NCBI RefSeq assembly: GCF_020497125.1
Contig: NC_059080.1
Span: 69,298,618 to 69,362,617, forward strand
DNA: 64,000 bases
From: Mauremys mutica
Lineage: Eukaryota; Chordata; Testudines; Geoemydidae
Direction: 5' to 3'
The translations under genes and the position numbers were made by a program. Under the pieces are notes generated by a model. It was not told where the DNA came from and did no database searches. It saw only the letters and a program-made list of their open reading frames with translations. Below, one piece after another: positions 59,533-64,000 of this stretch (the stretch's first letter is position 1; each line of letters begins with the position of its first letter).

Positions 59533-60057
59533 CAGGGCCGCCCAGAGGGGGGGGCAAGAGGGGCAATTTGCCCCAGGCCCCGAGCCCCACAGGGGCCCCC
59601 ACCAGAGTTTTTCGGGGCCCCTGGAGCGGGGTCCTTCACTCGCTCTGGGGGCCCCAGAAAACTCTTGCGGGGCCGGGCGCAGGACCTTCTTCCGCTCCCG
59701 GTCTTCACCAGTGCAGGGTCCATCAGCTCCGGGGCGGAAGGACCCCCCGCTGGCGAATTACCGCCGAAGACGGAGTGGGACCCACCGCCGAAGTTCAGCT
59801 CGGTCTTCGGCGGTAATTCGGCGGCGGGGGGCCCTTCCGTTCCGGGACCCGCCGCCAAAGTGCCCCGAAGACCTGCGGTGGGGCCCCCCCCCGGCCGCCG
59901 AATTACCGCCAAAGACCGGGCTGCACTTCGGCGGTAATTCAGCGGCGGGGAGGGCCCCCGCCGCGGGTCTTCAGGGCACTTCGGCGGCGGGTCCCGGAAT
60001 GGAAGGGCCCCCCGCCGCTGAAGACCCCGGGCCCCCGGAATCCTCTGGGCAGCCCTG
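59533..60057. mobile_element. GC-rich hAT element, 525 bp, perfect 8-bp target duplication
   Basis: The ends are CAGGGCCGCCCAGAGG and, read backwards, CAGGGCTGCCCAGAGG. The duplication AGCCAGTA is at 59525-59532 and 60058-60065. The interior is extremely GC-rich with repeated hairpin-forming modules (CGAATTACCGCC facing GGCGGTAATTCGG) about 124 bp apart. Long open frames on both strands here are artefacts of composition and symmetry. Confidence 0.93.
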
Positions 60058-60065
60058 AGCCAGTA

Positions 60066-60248
60066 CACAGCATTGTCCAGTGGTGAGTAGAGCAAACCCA
60101 ACATAGGCCATACACAGCGTGAGATGGAAGGCACACAGTTCAAAATGGATGGCACTGTGGCTCCCTATTAGAGGAGGCACCATCATCATATCAGGATATC
60201 CTTTGAAGCCAGCAATCACCTGAGGGATGTGCCAACCAAAGACCAACA
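60066..60248. other. Short spacer before the Gypsy LTR
   Basis: Sequence between the hAT duplication and the LTR. It may be the continuation of the repeat seen at 58310. Nothing recognised. Confidence 0.3.
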
Positions 60249-60450
60249 TGTTGTGTACTTGGTTGTCGTGGTAATAGAATCTTGTGTTGCTATGGCAACT
60301 GAGTTAGATTATTAGGGGATAGCCCAGTCAGTTTTGACTGGCTGTTGGTTAGTTCTATGTGTGGCAGTAAATGGCTGCTTCAAGGTTTACAGCTCTCTGT
60401 GTCTCCAGTGATTTCTTCCTAAAACTGTTGCCCCCAAGGATATAACAACA
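60249..60450 (+). mobile_element. LTR of a Gypsy-type retrotransposon (5' LTR)
   Basis: A 202-bp unit opens TGTTGTGTACTTGG and closes ATAACAACA, giving a 6-bp TGTTGT/ACAACA terminal inverted repeat. TGGCGATGAGGG follows immediately at 60451 and sits where a tRNA primer-binding site should be. The gag start follows downstream. No 3' LTR is found in the window. Confidence 0.75.
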
Positions 60451-60598
60451 TGGCGATGAGGGTATGATCTCTGTGCTGCCCCAACAACAGAAGGAAGTAG
60501 AAGTTAAGGTACAAAAACAAAAACCAAACCTTTTTTGCTGCTGGAAGGGGGTGAGAACTGGCTTGTTTGCACTGACTGTGCAAACTGAAACTAAAATC

Positions 60599-60847
60599 AT
60601 GGCTACACTTACAGGGGCACTGGAACCTTTTGAGGAGACTATAGTGCAATGGCATGTATATTCTGAACGTTTTGAGCTTTTTGTTATTGCAAATGACATT
60701 ACAGAAGAGAAGGTGGTACCAATATTCTTAAGTGTTGTAGGGGCTAAGACCTACACCTTGCTACGCAGCTTACTACACCCTGTTAAGCCAGAAACTAAAT
60801 CTTATAGTGACATTGTGGAAATCCTGGGCATAGGCGGCAGGTTTGTA
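60599..60847 (+). pseudogene. Gypsy gag N-terminus, truncated
   Basis: An ATG at 60599 begins MATLTGALEPFEETIVQWHV and continues through EEKVVPIFLSVVGAKTYTLL to PETKSYSDIVEIL at about 60826. This is the conserved capsid-like N-terminal region of Ty3/Gypsy Gag (a WxxYxERFE-type block and a VGxKTYxLLR block). The frame is open but the homology stops at about residue 76, where unrelated repeat sequence (AGGCGGCAGGTTTGTATAAT) begins. Capsid C-terminus, zinc knuckle and pol are missing, so this is a dead fragment. An in-frame ORF start further upstream at 60464 lies in the leader and is not the gag start by homology. Confidence 0.8.
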
Positions 60848-61017
60848 TAATTTTTGGTGGGGCCCAAAATGGTGGTGCCCCCCCGCTCCCGCCCTGTAAG
60901 CCGATATAAAATGAAGCTACAACGCGTCAGTGCCACAAGATTACAAGGGTCAATTAAAAGTGGAAAGTCAGAAGCAGCACTTGCCTACTTCAATATACAG
61001 TATTATATTTTGTTTCA
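60848..61017. repeat. Turtle dispersed repeat, left part
   Basis: Contains GGTTTGTATAATTTTTGGTG and a C-run, then AT-rich sequence. It appears to be the host repeat into which the LTR pair at 61023 inserted, since the sequence resumes at 61914 after a duplicated CCTGT. Confidence 0.45.
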
Positions 61018-61022
61018 CCTGT

Positions 61023-61565
61023 TGTGATGAAGTGGGAATGTTCTTAATATTTTCTCTGAATACTGTGTGGGTGCCTCAGTTTCCCCTGCAAGATGCCAAC
61101 TGAAGGTGTTGGGGACAAAGAGATCAGGTGGCCTCCTTGTCCGGAAGAGACACAGAGGCCAGAGGAGGGAGTGTCAGTTTGGAGCTGGCTGGGGAAATGG
61201 GGAGAGACCCAGAACTTGGTTCTGGGCTCCCCACCCTCCAAGATGGACCTGACAGAGGGGTTCTGTTTTCTGTACCAACAAGCTCTGTTTAAACTGTGTT
61301 CCCGTCATCTAATAAACCTTCTGTTTTACTGTCTGGCTGAGAGTCACATCTGACTGCGGAGTTGAGGTGCAGGGACCTCTGGTTGCCCCAGGACCCGCCT
61401 GGGCAGACTCGCTGTGGAAAGTGCATGATGTGGAAGGGCATGCTGAATGCTCCGAGGTCAGACCCAGGAAGGTGTAAGCTTCTTGCCCAGGAGACAGTAT
61501 GCTCCGAGAGAGGAGGCTCCCCCAGAGTCCTGACTGGCTTTGTATGGAGTTGTTCCAAAGCATCA
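61023..61565 (+). mobile_element. ERV-type LTR, plus orientation, arm 1 of an inverted pair
   Basis: Opens TGTGATGAAGTGGGAATGTT and carries TCTGAATACTGTGTGGGTGC, CTGAAGGTGTTGGGGACAAA and a polyadenylation signal in CTAATAAACCTTCTG at about 61310. It fades after GTTCCAAAGCATCAC near 61570. Compared with the full copy at 62345-63067 it lacks about 140 bases after the GTTTCCC block. The 5 bases before it are CCTGT. Confidence 0.8.
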
Positions 61566-61908
61566 CAGCATCCCCTTCCACGCCATGCACTTCCCAGAAG
61601 TCCGCACAGGCACTGACACTCCCTCCTCTGGCCTTTGTCTCTTTTCCAGGCATTAGGAGGCCACCCGATCTCTCTGTTCACCAACACCTTCAGTTGGCAC
61701 CTTGCAGGAGAGTGGCCCAGGCCATCAGTTACCAGGAGACAGGGTTTCAGCCATTCTCTGTGCAGACAGCTCACACTGTCCCTCTAGGGCTCTACAACAA
61801 TCACACCCCCTTATCCCACCATCTAGATCCTTGAGAAATGCAGAGAGGAAACTGAGGCACCCACACAGTATTCAGAGAAAACATTAAGAACATTCCCACT
61901 TTGTAACA
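61566..61908 (-). mobile_element. ERV-type LTR, minus orientation, arm 2 of an inverted pair
   Basis: Read backwards from 61908 it opens TGTTACAAAGTGGGAATGTT and follows the same LTR as far as GGAGGGAGTGTCAGT, retaining the block missing from arm 1 (GATGGTGGGATAAGGGGGTG). It then meets arm 1 head to head. The 5 bases after it are CCTGT, equal to those before arm 1. Confidence 0.8.
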
Positions 61909-61913
61909 CCTGT

Positions 61914-62344
61914 ATACGACTAGTTATATACTTTAAAGGGGTGTAAAATAGTCAAGTATCGTGCTAAACAAAATGATACTCCAAACTGACCACCAAATTT
62001 AAGTTGCACGTTTTCCCCCTCAGGTGAGGGCTCTGGGGTTGGGCTGGGGATGAGGGGTTCACAGTGCAGGAGGGTGCTCAGGGCTGGGGTGCTGGGGGCG
62101 CAGGGACTGGGGTGGGGCAGGGCTGGAGATAAGGAACTTGGGATGCAGACAGGCTGCCCCAGGGCTATGGCCAGAGAGGACTCCCCCCGCCCCCCCCCGT
62201 TACCGGCAGCCGCAAGCTCCAGGGGAGGGACCCCTCCTCCCCCCCCCGCAGCACACTCTCTCTGCACCACAGTCACTGCACATGCTCCTAGGGACTCTCT
62301 CAGGTCCAGAAAGCCCACTTGCTTCCCCCGTGGTGGGTACCGGG
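61914..62344. repeat. Spacer X, first copy
   Basis: About 430 bases running from ATACGACTAGTTATATAC through TACTCCAAACTGACCACCAA to a G-rich part (GGGGCTGGGGATGAGGGG-like), ending GTGGTGGGTACCGGG. It recurs after the next LTR at 63073. The right portion is related to the 251-bp satellite at the end of the window. Confidence 0.75.
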
Positions 62345-63067
62345 TGTCACGGAGTCCCTGGGTGCTGCTCTGGAACTGCTCCTCACAAAGCCAGTCAGGA
62401 CTTTGGGGAGCCTCCTCTCCCTTGGAGCAGACTTTTTCAGGGCAAGAAGCTCACACGGCTTCACCTCCTGGGTCTCTCCTTGGAGCATTCAGCATCCTCT
62501 GCCCCTCCATGCCCTTCCCACAGTGAGCCCGCCCAGGCGGGGTCCTGGGGAAGCCACAGGGTCCTGCCCCCCCACTTTGCAGTCAGATGTGACTCTCAGC
62601 CAGCCAATAACACAGAGGTTTATTCGATGACAGGAACAGGGTCTAAAACAGAGCTTGTAGGTACAGTGAACCGGACCCCTCGGCCGGGTCCATTCTGGGG
62701 GCAGTGAGCCAGACCCCCCTTGTCTGCACTTCACGCCTGGTCCCCAGCCAGCTCCAGACTCCCAAACCCCCTCCAGCCCCCACTCCTCTCTGCTCAGTTC
62801 CTTTCCCAGGCCAGGAGGTCACCTGATCTCTTTGTCTCCAACACCTTCAGCTGGCACCTTTGCAGGGGAGGGGCCCAGGCCATCAGTTGCCTGGAGACAG
62901 GGTGTCGGCCATTCTCTGTGCAGACAGCATCACACTGGCCCTCTAGGGCTTTACAACAATCACACCCCCTTATCCCACCATCTAGAGCCTTAAGAAATGC
63001 ATTGGGGAAACTGAGGCACACAGACAGTATTCAGAGAAAACATTAAGCACATTCCCACTTCGTAACA
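62345..63067 (-). mobile_element. ERV-type LTR, full length, 723 bp
   Basis: Read backwards from 63067 it opens TGTTACGAAGTGGGAATGTG and closes GGGACTCCGTGACA, with an AATAAA in TCGAATAAACCTCTG at about 62612. It is the most complete copy of the family here and serves as reference for the two partial copies at 61023-61908. Its flanks (CCGGG and CCTGT) do not match, so it did not arrive by an independent integration. Confidence 0.8.
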
Positions 63068-63072
63068 CCTGT

Positions 63073-63480
63073 ATACGACCAGTTACATACTTTGAAGGGT
63101 GTAAAATAATCAAATATTGTGCTAAATACAATGATACTCCAAACTGACCACCAAATCTAAGTTGCATGTTTTTCCCCTCAGGTAAGGGTTCTGGGGTGGG
63201 GCTGGGGATGAGGGGTTCACAGTGCAGGAGTGTGCTCGGTGCTGGGGGTGCAGGCTTTGGGGTGGGGCAGGGCTGAGGATGAGGAACTTGGGGTGCAGAC
63301 AGGCTGCCCCAGGGCTAGGGCCAGAGAGGACTCCCCATCACCACCACTGGCAGCAGCAAGCTCCAGGGGAGGGACCCCTCCTCTCCCCTCCTACCCCCCA
63401 CAGCACACTCACTCTGCACCACAGTCACTGCACATGCTCCTAGGGCCCCTCTCAGGTCCAGAAAGCTCACTCACCTCCCC
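63073..63480. repeat. Spacer X, second copy
   Basis: Collinear with 61914-62344: ATACGACCAGTTACATAC, TACTCCAAACTGACCACCAA, then the G-rich part. The offset from the first copy is 1159 bases. It passes without break into the satellite. Confidence 0.75.
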
Positions 63481-64000
63481 TATGATGGGTACTGGGTGGG
63501 GGGGTTGCCATCACAGGTGGCCTTCTATGTTGCTGCCCCTCACCATAACTTCACTGTGGATGGGGGATGGGGCTGCCCCTTGCCCAGCATGGGGCAGAAG
63601 TGGGGTCTGCAGGGTGGTGGCTATGGGGCGGGGGAGCAGGGTGTCATAAAATTCACCCAAGCCCCAGCTGCTCAGGTCTAGGAAGCCTCCCTCTCCCATC
63701 CCTCCTGTGGCGGGTGGGTTGGTGGGTGCTGGGGGAGAGAGCATTGCCTTCACATATGGCTTCCTGCCTCCCCTGTGCAGCCTGCTGCGCCTCACTGGGG
63801 GTAGGGGATGGGGCTTCCCTGTCCCCAGCGTGGGGCAGGAGTGAAGGGGCTGCAGGGTGGTGGCTGGTGGGGGGGGTACAGGGAGGGCAAGTTGTCACAA
63901 AATACACCCAAGCCCCAGCTGCTCAGGTAGGTCTATGAACCCCCTCTCCCATCTGCCCTGTGGTGGGTGGGTGCTGGAGGGGAGGGGCACTGCCTTCACA
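63450..64000. repeat. 251-bp G-rich satellite
   Basis: The phrase ACCCAAGCCCCAGCTGCTCA occurs at 63655 and 63906, 251 bases apart, with collinear flanks (GCATTGCCTTCACATATGGC-type and GGCAGGGTGGTGGCT-type blocks). A shorter related unit precedes it from about 63450. The array runs off the right edge. The open frames here are compositional. Confidence 0.85.

Noticed and set aside
59511..60155. 214-codon Pro/Gly-rich open frame and several overlapping frames on both strands
   Set aside because: They lie over the GC-rich palindromic hAT element, whose composition removes stop codons on both strands.
61289..63046. Several 100-190 codon frames
   Set aside because: They overlap LTR copies and GC-rich spacer and appear on both strands. 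None resembles gag, pol or env.
1..64000. CRISPR array, operons or bacterial mobile elements
   Set aside because: Intron-exon structure, CR1, SINE and LTR elements show vertebrate nuclear DNA. No regularly spaced short repeats with unique spacers exist.

Overview
The window is vertebrate nuclear DNA, most likely from a turtle (probably cryptodiran). It is AT-rich and almost wholly non-coding. The repeats are CR1 LINEs with the 3' ends typical of turtles, a tRNA-headed/CR1-tailed SINE of the Cry type, many short hAT and pogo/Tigger non-autonomous elements, ancient MIR-like SINEs, and LTR fragments. Species assignment rests on recognising these repeats, not on a search.

The only host coding sequence I can support is on the minus strand and belongs to a DOCK-D guanine-nucleotide exchange factor, best matching DOCK10. 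A 120-bp phase-0 exon lies at 2586-2705. A short first coding exon of 24 codons lies about 15.7 kb upstream at 18367-18438. They splice in frame and look like the second coding exon and an alternative (DOCK10.2-type) first exon. Positions 1-2585 are therefore the next intron, 2706-18366 is intron 1 of that isoform, and 18439-64000 is upstream sequence. The upstream part is probably the first intron of the longer isoform, whose own first exon is not visible here.

Layout. 1-1905: a 60-70 bp minisatellite, a hAT end and a CR1 reverse-transcriptase fragment. 2586-18438: the DOCK10 exons with a sparse set of intronic repeats, including a 5S rRNA-derived SINE. 20-32 kb: MITEs, a solo LTR, a Cry SINE and MIRs. 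32.8-34.6 kb: a complete pogo-type DNA transposon with an open 425-codon DDD transposase, the most striking object here. 35-46 kb: two opposite-facing copies of one hAT family with perfect target duplications, plus CR1 ends. 46-57 kb: a long repeat-poor stretch. 57.5-64 kb: a GC-rich nest of hAT elements, a fold-back element with 10-bp target duplications, a Gypsy LTR with truncated gag, an inverted LTR pair, a tandem LTR duplication and a 251-bp satellite.

The target-site duplications read directly from the sequence make most transposon boundaries exact to the base. Repeat family names come from pattern recognition and are less certain than the boundaries.
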